A stretch of 64,000 nt of DNA from Dryocola clanedunensis_A (GTDB taxonomy: Bacteria; Pseudomonadota; Gammaproteobacteria; Enterobacterales; Enterobacteriaceae): NCBI GenBank assembly GCA_038405435.1, contig JBBYHZ010000001.1. One strand, 5' to 3'. Of the stretch, positions 9,125-17,183 are shown piece by piece; within the stretch, counting starts at the first letter, position 1; each line of letters starts with the position of its first letter. A program made the position numbers and the translations under genes. Under the pieces are notes generated by a model, which was given only the letters and a program-made list of their open reading frames with translations, did no database searches and had not been told where the DNA came from.

Positions 9125-9835
9125 ATGTTTGCATGGATATCCGACCCCAATGCGTGGATGGCGTTAGGTACGCTAACGATTCTGGAAATCGTTTTGGGCA
9201 TCGACAACATTATTTTCCTCTCTCTGGTTGTTGCAAAGCTGCCGAAAGCCCAGCAGCAGAAAGCTCGTCGACTGGGCCTGGGCGCCGCCATGATTATGCG
9301 TCTGGCGCTGCTGGCCTCAATCGCGTGGGTGATTCGCTTAACCACACCGCTGTTCACCGTGATGGGCAACGAGATTTCCGCAAGGGATCTGATTCTGCTG
9401 TTAGGGGGGCTGTTCCTTATCTGGAAGGCGAGCAAAGAGATCCACGAATCCATCGAAGGTGAAGAAGAAGGGATAAAAACTAACGTTCACTCCTTCTTCG
9501 GTGCCATCGTGCAGATTATGCTGCTGGATATCATTTTCAGCCTCGATTCGGTGATTACCGCCGTCGGCCTTTCTGACCATCTGTTTATCATGATGGCGGC
9601 GGTGATTATTGCCGTTGGGGTGATGATGTTCGCCGCCCGCGCAATCGGCGATTTTGTGGACAGGCACCCGTCGGTGAAAATGCTGGCGCTGGCCTTCCTG
9701 CTGCTGGTGGGCTTCACGCTGATCCTCGAAAGCTTCGACGTGCACGTACCGAAAGGCTACATCTACTTCGCGATGTTCTTCTCCATTGCGGTAGAAAGCC
9801 TGAACCTCATCCGCAACAAAAAGAATCCTCTCTGA
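9125..9835 (+). CDS. ygdQ: TerC-family inner-membrane protein YgdQ
   Basis: A 236-residue integral membrane protein of the TerC/Alx family with about seven hydrophobic segments. Two conserved acidic motifs lie inside membrane helices: EIVLGIDNIIF near residue 21 and DIIFSLDSVITA near residue 138; in relatives such acidic residues are linked to metal (manganese) handling. A charged loop (ASKEIHESIEGEEEG) separates the two halves. It follows mutH as in E. coli and is closed by a strong terminator. The transported ion has not been shown for YgdQ. Confidence 0.92.
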   Translation: MFAWISDPNAWMALGTLTILEIVLGIDNIIFLSLVVAKLPKAQQQKARRLGLGAAMIMRLALLASIAWVIRLTTPLFTVMGNEISARDLILLLGGLFLIWKASKEIHESIEGEEEGIKTNVHSFFGAIVQIMLLDIIFSLDSVITAVGLSDHLFIMMAAVIIAVGVMMFAARAIGDFVDRHPSVKMLALAFLLLVGFTLILESFDVHVPKGYIYFAMFFSIAVESLNLIRNKKNPL

Positions 9836-9840
9836 TCCGC

Positions 9841-9878
9841 TCAGGGGAAGGCTTACACGCTTTCCCCTGATTTATTTT
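9841..9878 (+). terminator. Rho-independent terminator after ygdQ
   Basis: An 11-bp stem (TCAGGGGAAGG with CTTTCCCCTGA, one G-T pair) and an 8-base loop are followed by TTTATTTTAA. It starts 6 bases after the ygdQ stop. Confidence 0.85.
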
Positions 9879-9962
9879 AAGAATTTCCTGCTTATCCTCT
9901 AGCCTTTATCAGAGTATTACTAAACTATGTATGTCATTCCATTCCTGACGAGGCGAATAACG

Positions 9963-10181
9963 ATGAAAAAATGGGCAGTTGTAATTTCCGCTGTGGGTCT
10001 GGCTTTTGCCGTTTCCGGCTGCAGCAGCGACTATGTCATGGCGACCAAAGATGGCCGCATGATCCTGACCGACGGTAAACCGAAGGTCGACGACGAAACC
10101 GGTCTGGTGAGCTATCGCGACAACGAAGGCAACGAGATGCAAATCAACCGCGACGACGTGTCACAGATCATTGAACGCTAG
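9963..10181 (+). CDS. ygdR: Small lipoprotein YgdR (DUF903/YgdI family)
   Basis: A 72-residue lipoprotein. The signal peptide MKKWAVVISAVGLAFAVSGC ends in a lipobox (VSGC) with Cys20 as the lipidated residue. The mature part is a compact SH3-like domain with the family motif RDNEGNEMQINRDDV. I chose the ATG at 9963 because the upstream extension would put non-signal residues before the leader. It stands alone between ygdQ and tas. The family is conserved in enterobacteria, but its role in the envelope is not established. Confidence 0.93.
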   Translation: MKKWAVVISAVGLAFAVSGCSSDYVMATKDGRMILTDGKPKVDDETGLVSYRDNEGNEMQINRDDVSQIIER

Positions 10182-10325
10182 CACCTGAGGGTCAGCGCCC
10201 CGCTGACCTGAATACTTTTCTTAACGCCCCCCTTTCGCTTTTGCTTCCCCTCTGCCATGTTAATAGTCCGTTTTTTATCGGGCTTCTGCCTGATGTGGTC
10301 TGTTATAAGAATAAGGAAGCCGGCA

Positions 10326-11366
10326 ATGCACTATCATCGTATCCCCCATAGCTCGCTCGAAATCAGCACCCTCGGGCTGGGAACCATGACATTTGGTGAA
10401 CAAAACAGTGAAGCCGATGCCCACGCCCAGCTCGATTACGCCATAAGCCAGGGCGTTAACCTGATTGACGTCGCAGAGATGTATCCCGTGCCGCCGCGTC
10501 CGGAAACCCAGGGTTTAACTGAAACCTACGTGGGTAACTGGCTTAAGAAAAGCGGCCATCGCGACAAACTGATCGTCGCCTCCAAAGTTAGCGGCCCGAC
10601 TCGTAATAACGACGCCGGTATCCGCCCGAATCAAAATCTTGACCGCAAAAATATCCGCGACGCGCTGGATGCCAGCCTGAAGCGTCTGCAAACCGACTAT
10701 CTCGACCTGTATCAGGTGCACTGGCCGCAGCGCGCGACCAACTGCTTCGGCAAGCTGGGCTACAGCTGGACCGATAACGCGGTGCCGGTGACGCTTCTGG
10801 AAACGCTGGAGGCGCTGGCAGAACATCAGCGCGCCGGGAAAATCCGCTATATCGGCGTGTCCAACGAAACGCCGTGGGGCGTGATGCGCTATCTTCAGCT
10901 GGCAGAAAAGCATGACCTGCCACGCATCGTGACAATCCAGAATCCGTACAGCCTGGTTAACCGCAGCTTTGAAGTGGGGCTGGCAGAGATTACCCAGCGC
11001 GAAGGCGTTGAGCTGCTCGCCTATTCCTGCCTGGCGTTCGGGACGTTAACGGGGAAATACCTGAACGGCGCTAAACCAGCCGGCGCGCGTAATACCCTGT
11101 TCAGCCGCTTTACGCGCTACAGCGGCGAGCAAACCAACCTGGCAGTGGCCGCCTATGTGGATATCGCGAAACGCCACAAACTTGATCCGGCCCAGATGGC
11201 GCTGGCGTTCGTTCGCCGCCAGCCGTTCGTTGCCAGCACTCTGCTGGGGGCAACCACCATGGAACAGCTGAAAACCAACCTTGAGAGCCTGCATCTGGAA
11301 CTGAGCGAGGATGTGCTTGAGGAGATTGAAGCGGTGAACCGGGTGTATACCTACCCGGCGCCTTAA
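10326..11366 (+). CDS. tas: Aldo/keto reductase Tas
   Basis: An NADP(H)-dependent aldo/keto reductase of 346 residues. The catalytic tetrad is readable: Asp48 and Tyr53 in IDVAEMYP, Lys87 in VASKVSG and His132 in YQVHWP. In E. coli, tas was found because it suppresses tyrosine auxotrophy on starvation; its natural substrate is unknown. The ATG at 10326 follows an AAGGA ribosome site; the open frame extends 23 codons upstream with no family support. It is convergent with lplT, and a long hairpin lies between them. Confidence 0.96.
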   Translation: MHYHRIPHSSLEISTLGLGTMTFGEQNSEADAHAQLDYAISQGVNLIDVAEMYPVPPRPETQGLTETYVGNWLKKSGHRDKLIVASKVSGPTRNNDAGIRPNQNLDRKNIRDALDASLKRLQTDYLDLYQVHWPQRATNCFGKLGYSWTDNAVPVTLLETLEALAEHQRAGKIRYIGVSNETPWGVMRYLQLAEKHDLPRIVTIQNPYSLVNRSFEVGLAEITQREGVELLAYSCLAFGTLTGKYLNGAKPAGARNTLFSRFTRYSGEQTNLAVAAYVDIAKRHKLDPAQMALAFVRRQPFVASTLLGATTMEQLKTNLESLHLELSEDVLEEIEAVNRVYTYPAP

Positions 11367-11385
11367 TATTCAGATGAAGTAAAAG

Positions 11386-11426
11386 CGGATGACGCTGCGC
11401 TGCTACGCGGCCAGGGGCGTCATCCG
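11386..11426. repeat. Hairpin between convergent tas and lplT
   Basis: A perfect 10-bp inverted repeat (CGGATGACGC and GCGTCATCCG) encloses a GC-rich 21-base centre. It looks like a REP-type extragenic palindrome placed where two converging transcripts end. There is no U-tract, so it may stabilise 3' ends or act as a bidirectional stop. Confidence 0.6.
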
Positions 11427-11440
11427 TCAGTGAGTTAAGA

Positions 11441-12649
11441 CTAACGCGCTGCCGCCCTTCCCCGAATCTGCCAGATCCACAGCGCGCCGATCGCCAGCGC
11501 GAACACCACGCCAAAACCGATGCCGATGCCGATAATCGACGCGCCGGTTTTTACCGCCAGCGAATACAGCCCGAGCATCAGCAGCATCGCGGTGTTCTCG
11601 CCCAGGTTCTGTACCGCAATCGCGTTGCCCGCCCCGACGCTGCGCTTGCCGCGATCCTGGAGCAGCGCGTTGAGCGGCACCACGAAGAAGCCGCCGAGCA
11701 CGCCAATCAGCAGAAGCAGCCCGTAAGCCGGCAGCAGCGCGTGCTGCATTGCAAAGAACAGAACGCCCACGCCGATGAGTATGCCAGCAGGCATGCAGCG
11801 CGCCACCGTTTCCAGCGTCACCAGCTTCGCAGCTGCGCCTGCGCCAGCGACAATCCCTACGGCTACCATTGCGTTCAGATAGGTTGGCGTCGCGTTATCC
11901 ACAATACCCAAAGCAACCGGCACCCACAGCACCAGCAGGAAACGCAAGGTCACCCCAGCGCCCCAGAATAAGCTGGTGCCAACCAGCGAGAAGCGCGTTT
12001 CGCCGTTATTCCACAGCGTGCGGCAGGCCGAGAAGAAGCTGCGGGTCATTGGCGTAATGCGCCAGGACTGGCCGGGGCGTGCCGGAGCAAGCTTAGGAAT
12101 GTAGAAGTTAGCGACAACGGCCCCCGCATAAACCAGCACGCAGACCGCAAGCGCGGCTATGACGTGCCAGTCGGCAAGCACGCCCCCCGCCATCGACCCA
12201 AGCAAAATCGCCGCAATGGTCGAAGACTCCATGATGCCGTTGGCCTTCACCAGACGATCGCCGGTGGTCAGCTCGCCCAGAATGCCGTATTTAGCTGGCG
12301 AGTAGGCCGCCGCACCCACGCCCACCAGCGTGTAGCCCACAAACGGATTCAGGCCGAAGCAGATGACCGCCGCCCCCACAAGCTTCAGGCTATTGGCGAA
12401 CATCATCACGCGCCCTTTGGCGAAGCTGTCCGCAATCTGCCCCACGAACGGGGCAAAGAGGATGTATGCGCCAACGAACACCATCTGCAGCACCGGCTGG
12501 CTCCAGTCGGGATAAAACTGCTGTTTGAGTACGGCTAGGGTGGCGAACAGCAAAGCGTTATCGCCGAAGGCGGACAAAAACTGCGCCGCCGTCACCGCCT
12601 TCATCCCCTTTGACCACAGGGAGGTATCGTTTAGCGCGTTATCACGCAT
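11441..12649 (-). CDS. lplT: Lysophospholipid transporter LplT
   Basis: LplT is a major-facilitator flippase that brings lysophospholipids, mainly 2-acyl-glycerophosphoethanolamine, across the inner membrane for re-acylation by Aas. The 402-residue protein has about twelve membrane helices and family stretches such as LSAFGDNALLFATL and AAAYSPAKYGILGEL. Its start overlaps the aas stop by 8 bases, so the two are translationally coupled; transporter and acyltransferase act in sequence. It is convergent with tas. Intact and certain. Confidence 0.97.
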   Translation of the reverse strand: MRDNALNDTSLWSKGMKAVTAAQFLSAFGDNALLFATLAVLKQQFYPDWSQPVLQMVFVGAYILFAPFVGQIADSFAKGRVMMFANSLKLVGAAVICFGLNPFVGYTLVGVGAAAYSPAKYGILGELTTGDRLVKANGIMESSTIAAILLGSMAGGVLADWHVIAALAVCVLVYAGAVVANFYIPKLAPARPGQSWRITPMTRSFFSACRTLWNNGETRFSLVGTSLFWGAGVTLRFLLVLWVPVALGIVDNATPTYLNAMVAVGIVAGAGAAAKLVTLETVARCMPAGILIGVGVLFFAMQHALLPAYGLLLLIGVLGGFFVVPLNALLQDRGKRSVGAGNAIAVQNLGENTAMLLMLGLYSLAVKTGASIIGIGIGFGVVFALAIGALWIWQIRGRAAAR

Positions 12650-14792
12650 TCTCGCTCTCCATCTGTGCTTTCAGGGTGACGAAATCAGGTTTGCCGCTGC
12701 CCAGCAGAGGCAGCTGCTTCATAAAGCGGATGTCCCGTGGAACCGCAAGCTCCGGCACGCCGTGCTCGCGGGCGTAGCGCAGCAGCTTCTCGCGGTTCAG
12801 CTCGCCGTCGGTGGTGTACAGCACCAGCGCTTCACCTTTCGACGCATCGCTCTTAATCACGGTGGCGTGCATCTTGTCCGGCGAAACGCCCAGCGCCAGC
12901 TGCTCGACCATTTCCAGCGACACCATCTCGCCCGCAATTTTGGCAAAGCGTTTTGCCCGCCCCTGGATAATGCAGTAGCCCTGCTCGTCAAACCTGACGA
13001 TGTCGCCCGTGTCGTACCAGCCTTTTTCCATTTCGCCCTGGGCGTTTTCCGCGGTCGGCACTTCCAGCACGCCAGGATTTTCAACGCGCAGATAGCCGTT
13101 CATGATGTTTGGCCCTTTCAGCTGCAAACGCCCGCCCTCTTCGATACCCGGCACCGCCATCAGGCGCGCGTCCATCGCCGGGAGAATGCGGCCAACGGTG
13201 CCTGGCTTCGCCGCCATCGGCACGTTAATCGACACCACCGGCGCGCACTCCGTTACCCCATAGCCCTCGAGGATGCGCAGGCCGAACTTGTCCTGCCAGA
13301 TCTGCTTCGTGCTCTCCTGGAGTTTTTCCGCCCCGGCCACCACGTAGCGCAGGCGGAAGAAGTCGTAAGGATTGGCGAAGCGCGCGTAGTTGCCGAGGAA
13401 GGTAGATGTGCCGAACAGCACCGTACAGTTGCGGTCATAGACCAGCTCCGGCACCACGCGGTAATGCAGCGGGCTTGGGTAGAGGAACACTTCCGCCCCG
13501 GTCAGCAGCGGCGTGAGCAGGCCCACCGTCAGGCCAAAGGAGTGGAACAGCGGCAGCGCCGACATAAAGCGATCGTTGGCGGTAAAGTCGGCGATGGTGC
13601 GGATCTGCTCGACGTTTGCCAGCAGGCTTTTGTGGCTGTGCACCACGCCTTTCGGGTTCCCTTCCGAACCGGAGGTAAACAGCACCATCGCGGCATCTTC
13701 CGGCTTCTGTTTAACCTGCGCCAGGTGAGGCGCTAACAGATGGGCGAAGATCCACAGCTTATCTTTGAGGGTGACATCCCCTTTCAGGTCTTCAAGGAAG
13801 ACCCAGCGGACCTGGGTGAGCTGCTCCGGCAGGTGCCAAAGCTTGCCCTTATCGAGGAACTGGCGGGAGGTGAATACCGTTTTGATCTGCGCGGCGGTAA
13901 TTGCGCTCGTCAGCCCTTTGACGCCCGCCGTGTAGTTCATCATCGCCGGGATCCGTCCACGGGACGAGGCGCCAAAGATCACCGCCGCGCTGATGCCCGC
14001 ATTCGGCAGCATCAGGCCGATAGTCTCCCCGGCGGCGCTGTACTTATCGAGAATACGGCCAACGAACAGCGTTTTGGTCAGCAAAGAGCGATAGGTGTCA
14101 GGCTTGAAGTTAATGTCTTCGATGCAGTTTTTACGATCGCCGTAGCGGTACTGTGCGGAGAGCAAAGCTTCGTACAAAGTCTCACGCGGGCGCACCGCCA
14201 TCCGGGCTTCCATCATAATCTGATGCAGCATCTCGCCGGTTATTTTACGGCGGTCGCGGGCGCGTGGCGCATCCGGCATCGCAATAGACGTTGGCGGAAG
14301 AAGATGCAGCGTGATGCGCGGGAAGAGCCGCTGTTTAACCAGCCCTTTGAGGCGGCTGAAGTAAGTCAGCTCAGCACCTTCAATGCGCACCGGCACGACG
14401 GTGGCGTTGGCTTTTGCCGCCACAAACGCCGCCCCTTCGTAGATTTTCATCAGCGAGCCGGAAACGGATATGCGCCCTTCAGGGAAGATAACCACCGGAC
14501 GCCCCTGCTCCACCAGCCGCACCAGATTTTTAATCGACATGGGTTTGGTCGGGTCGAGCGGCACAAAATCAATGATCGGCTTAAGCCAGCGCATATACCA
14601 GCGCTGGCTGATGGATGAATAGACGGCGAACACCGGGCGAACCGGCAGAAACAGCGCCAGCAGGATGCCATCAATAAACGAGACATGGTTGGGGACAATC
14701 AGCACGCGCGGCAGGTTAAGGGCGTTCGTGTCGCCATACAGGCGCACCCGGAACAGCGTGCGAAACAGCCAGCGGAAGAAACTTAAAATCAT
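12642..14792 (-). CDS. aas: Bifunctional 2-acyl-GPE acyltransferase / acyl-ACP synthetase Aas
   Basis: Aas re-acylates lysophosphatidylethanolamine in the inner membrane. The 716-residue protein has an N-terminal PlsC-type acyltransferase (about 1-190) with the NHxxxxD motif at 35-41 (NHVSFID) and EGR further on (FPEGRIS), then an AMP-forming acyl-ACP synthetase domain (about 230-716) with LFTSGSEGNPKG and GYGVTECAP. The ATG at 14792 follows an AAGGGAG site; a start six codons earlier is less likely. It forms a coupled operon with lplT. OmrA lies just upstream on the same strand. Confidence 0.97.
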   Translation of the reverse strand: MILSFFRWLFRTLFRVRLYGDTNALNLPRVLIVPNHVSFIDGILLALFLPVRPVFAVYSSISQRWYMRWLKPIIDFVPLDPTKPMSIKNLVRLVEQGRPVVIFPEGRISVSGSLMKIYEGAAFVAAKANATVVPVRIEGAELTYFSRLKGLVKQRLFPRITLHLLPPTSIAMPDAPRARDRRKITGEMLHQIMMEARMAVRPRETLYEALLSAQYRYGDRKNCIEDINFKPDTYRSLLTKTLFVGRILDKYSAAGETIGLMLPNAGISAAVIFGASSRGRIPAMMNYTAGVKGLTSAITAAQIKTVFTSRQFLDKGKLWHLPEQLTQVRWVFLEDLKGDVTLKDKLWIFAHLLAPHLAQVKQKPEDAAMVLFTSGSEGNPKGVVHSHKSLLANVEQIRTIADFTANDRFMSALPLFHSFGLTVGLLTPLLTGAEVFLYPSPLHYRVVPELVYDRNCTVLFGTSTFLGNYARFANPYDFFRLRYVVAGAEKLQESTKQIWQDKFGLRILEGYGVTECAPVVSINVPMAAKPGTVGRILPAMDARLMAVPGIEEGGRLQLKGPNIMNGYLRVENPGVLEVPTAENAQGEMEKGWYDTGDIVRFDEQGYCIIQGRAKRFAKIAGEMVSLEMVEQLALGVSPDKMHATVIKSDASKGEALVLYTTDGELNREKLLRYAREHGVPELAVPRDIRFMKQLPLLGSGKPDFVTLKAQMESENA

Positions 14793-14906
14793 ATCAACTC
14801 CCTTTGTCATTAATCAGCTCAGACACTTAAGTGTAGTGGCTGCAGATTACACGACTAGCTTTCAGGGAGCGAGAGGACGGAGGGGGGATAATCCTGAAAA
14901 AAAGGC

Positions 14907-14993
14907 AAAAAAAACCTGCGCATCTGCGCAGGTCGGTGCAAGAAGATTTGTACGCAAGCGCACGAAGAATTCTCACCAATCAATACCTCTGGG
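14907..14993 (-). ncRNA. omrA: OmrA/OmrB-type small RNA
   Basis: The reverse strand between aas and galR reads CCCAGAGGTATTGATTGGTG at its 5' end, the conserved 5' part with which OmrA and OmrB pair to targets, and closes with a terminator stem ACCTGCGC/GCGCAGGT followed by eight T. The length (about 87 nt), both ends and the aas-galR location match OmrA/OmrB of E. coli. There these RNAs are OmpR-activated, bind Hfq and repress outer-membrane protein mRNAs such as cirA, fepA and ompT, and csgD. E. coli has two tandem copies; I see only one here. The middle is diverged, so OmrA versus OmrB is not decided. Confidence 0.9.
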
Positions 14994-15246
14994 ACTTAAA
15001 ATGTAGCAGTCGTCAGGCCAGGTACGCCATGGGGAAATCGCAACAGCGCACTGCAAACTGTAAGCAAAGATTTAGCCTGAAATTATTAAAAATCCGCAAC
15101 ATGCCGCTGCCCGCCGCTGCGTCTCATTTTCAGGTAAACGCTTGTGTAACTTACGGGCCGTAGCGCCGCATATTTTCCTTCGCTTTGCGAGCGCGACGAC
15201 AGTTGCGCCCTTGAAGTGGCGCGGCTTTTCCGTAACACTTAAGCTT

Positions 15247-15262
15247 GTGTAAACGTTTACCC
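15247..15262. promoter_or_regulatory. GalR/GalS operator upstream of galR
   Basis: GTGTAAACGTTTACCC fits the gal operator consensus GTGKAANCGNTTNCNC at every position. It lies 17 bases upstream of the galR start, suggesting autoregulation. Confidence 0.75.
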
Positions 15263-15279
15263 TCACAGGAATATTCTTT

Positions 15280-16287
15280 ATGGCGACAATTAAGGATGTA
15301 GCGCGACTGGCAGGGGTCTCTGTCGCCACGGTGTCCCGCGTCATTAACAGCTCGCCGAAAGCCAGCGACGCCTCAAGGCTTGCGGTTAACAGCGCCATGG
15401 AAGAGCTGAACTACCATCCTAACGCCAACGCCCGCGCCCTTGCCCAGCAAACGACGGAAACAATCGGCCTGGTCGTCGGCGACGTTTCAGACCCCTTTTT
15501 TGGCGCGATGGCCAAAGCCGTCGAGCAGGTGGCCTATAACACCGGCAACTTTTTGCTTATCGGCAACGGCTATCACAACGAGCAAAAAGAGCGTCAGGCC
15601 ATCGAGCAGCTTATCCGCCACCGCTGCGCCGCGCTGGTGGTGCACGCAAAAAAGATCCCGGACGCCGACTTAATCTCGCTGATGCAGCAAATGCCGGGCA
15701 TGGTGCTGATTAACCGCACGCTGCCGGGCTTTGAAAAGCGCTGCGTGGCGCTGGACGACCGCTATGGCGCATGGCTTGCCACCCGTCACCTTATCCAGCA
15801 GGGCCACACAAAAATCGGCTATCTGTGCTCCAACCACGCGATTTCCGATGCGGAAGATCGCCTGCAGGGCTATTACGACGCGCTGAAAGAGCATGGTTTG
15901 CCGGTGAACGATCGCCTGGTGACCTTTGGCGAACCGGATGAAAGCGGCGGCGAGCAGGCGATGACCGAGCTGCTGGGCCGGGGCAAAAATTTTACCGCAG
16001 TGGCCTGCTATAACGACTCGATGGCCGCAGGCGCTATGGGGGTGCTGAATGATAACGGCATCGACGTGCCGAAAGAGATTTCGCTGATTGGCTTTGATGA
16101 CGTGCTGATTTCACGCTACGTGCGCCCGCGGCTGACCACCGTCCGCTACCCGATTGTCACCATGGCAACTCAGGCGGCGGAGCTGGCTATGGCGCTGGCG
16201 GATAATCAGCCCATCCCGGAAACCACACACATGTTCAGCCCGACGCTTGTGCGCCGCCATTCGGTGATTACCCCCGCCGGGGAGTAA
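15280..16287 (+). CDS. galR: Galactose operon repressor GalR
   Basis: GalR represses galactose uptake and catabolism genes and releases DNA on binding galactose. The 335-residue protein has a LacI-type helix-turn-helix at about 3-23 (IKDVARLAGVSVATVSRVIN), a hinge (NARALAQQTT), and a periplasmic-binding-protein-like effector domain with SLIGFDDVLISRY. It is nearly the E. coli sequence and sits downstream of the omrA locus, as expected. A perfect gal operator lies just upstream. The next gene, a GntR regulator, runs convergently and ends 20 bases away. Confidence 0.97.
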   Translation: MATIKDVARLAGVSVATVSRVINSSPKASDASRLAVNSAMEELNYHPNANARALAQQTTETIGLVVGDVSDPFFGAMAKAVEQVAYNTGNFLLIGNGYHNEQKERQAIEQLIRHRCAALVVHAKKIPDADLISLMQQMPGMVLINRTLPGFEKRCVALDDRYGAWLATRHLIQQGHTKIGYLCSNHAISDAEDRLQGYYDALKEHGLPVNDRLVTFGEPDESGGEQAMTELLGRGKNFTAVACYNDSMAAGAMGVLNDNGIDVPKEISLIGFDDVLISRYVRPRLTTVRYPIVTMATQAAELAMALADNQPIPETTHMFSPTLVRRHSVITPAGE

Positions 16288-16307
16288 TCAGGCGGCGCGG
16301 CCAGGCA

Positions 16308-17081
16308 TTACACCAGCTTGCCCTGGAAAATAGGCACGGACTCAAAAAGATAGCCGTCAAAATCGGGGGCGTCGGCATCAGAAAGCTCCAGCAGGCTGTT
16401 TTTGACGTTCTCCAGATGCTGCCACATCGCCTGCCAGGATCCCATGACGTCACGGCGGCGCAGGGCAGCGAGAATCGTCTGGTGATCCCCCTGCCATTTC
16501 AGGCGGTAGGCCCGCGTTTCGATATTTGCCCGCAGCTGCTGCCAGAGCGGGCTGCTGTCATGATGCTGCCAGATACTCTCCACCGTCGACAGCAGCATCT
16601 GATTCTGAGACGCGCCCGCCAGCACCAGGTGAAACAGTTTATTGTTGTCCTGACTCAAATCGTTGGCCGCAATCGCGCGCTGTTCCTGCTCCAGAATGCG
16701 CTTAAGATTGTCGATATCCGCCTTGGTGGCCATTTTAGCTGCAAAAGCCGCAATGTTACTTTCCAGCAGCTGGCGCGCCTGGAGCATTTCAAACGGGCCA
16801 ATGTCGCTGTTAAAGAAAGCTTCTTCTTCCGCTTCGTTTTCCGCAGGAACACGCATAACGTATACCCCCGACCCCTGACGGATATCTACCGTGCCCTGGA
16901 GCTCCAGCATCAGCAGGGCTTCACGAACGATGGTGCGGCTCACGCCATATTTTTCGGCGATGTTGCGCTCCGGTGGCAGGCGCGATCCCACCGGGTACAT
17001 GCCCTGAATTATTTGCGACCGCAGATCCTCACCGATTTCCTGGTACTGCTTCTTTTCTGGCGAAAGTACTACCTTGTCCAC
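16308..17081 (-). CDS. UxuR/ExuR-like GntR-family (FCD) regulator
   Basis: A 257-residue regulator with an N-terminal winged helix (about 10-75; SRLPPERNIAEKYGVSRTIV) and a C-terminal FCD effector domain (about 95-245). It resembles the hexuronate repressors ExuR and UxuR along its whole length (GPFEMLQARQLLESNIA, MWQHLENVKN, GYLFES near the end) but its location differs from both, so I treat it as a paralogue. The start is GTG with an AGGTGA site. It lies downstream of and co-directional with the GH1/PTS genes. Two palindromes with the core TTGGTATACCAA, the ExuR/UxuR operator core, lie in front of that operon, so it is the likely local repressor. The effector is unknown. Confidence 0.85.
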   Translation of the reverse strand: MDKVVLSPEKKQYQEIGEDLRSQIIQGMYPVGSRLPPERNIAEKYGVSRTIVREALLMLELQGTVDIRQGSGVYVMRVPAENEAEEEAFFNSDIGPFEMLQARQLLESNIAAFAAKMATKADIDNLKRILEQEQRAIAANDLSQDNNKLFHLVLAGASQNQMLLSTVESIWQHHDSSPLWQQLRANIETRAYRLKWQGDHQTILAALRRRDVMGSWQAMWQHLENVKNSLLELSDADAPDFDGYLFESVPIFQGKLV

Positions 17082-17117
17082 AATATCACCTGCGTCTTTT
17101 AAACAGCTTTAAGGCAA

Positions 17118-17142
17118 CGGCGGCACGGGTTTTCTCGCCGCC
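17118..17142 (-). terminator. Weak hairpin between the GH1 and GntR genes
   Basis: A 6-bp GC stem (CGGCGG with CCGCCG) lies 40-60 bases past the stop of the GH1 gene on the minus strand. No clear T-run follows, so it may only partly end transcription and let some read-through reach the GntR gene. Confidence 0.35.
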
Positions 17143-17183
17143 GGTCAGAAGGGTTAGCTTACCAAATTAAGCCACGCAAATGG

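Noticed and set aside
12525..14618. Long open frames on the plus strand opposite lplT and aas
   Set aside because: They are antisense shadows of strongly conserved genes, lack family features and have Arg/His-rich compositions typical of shadows.
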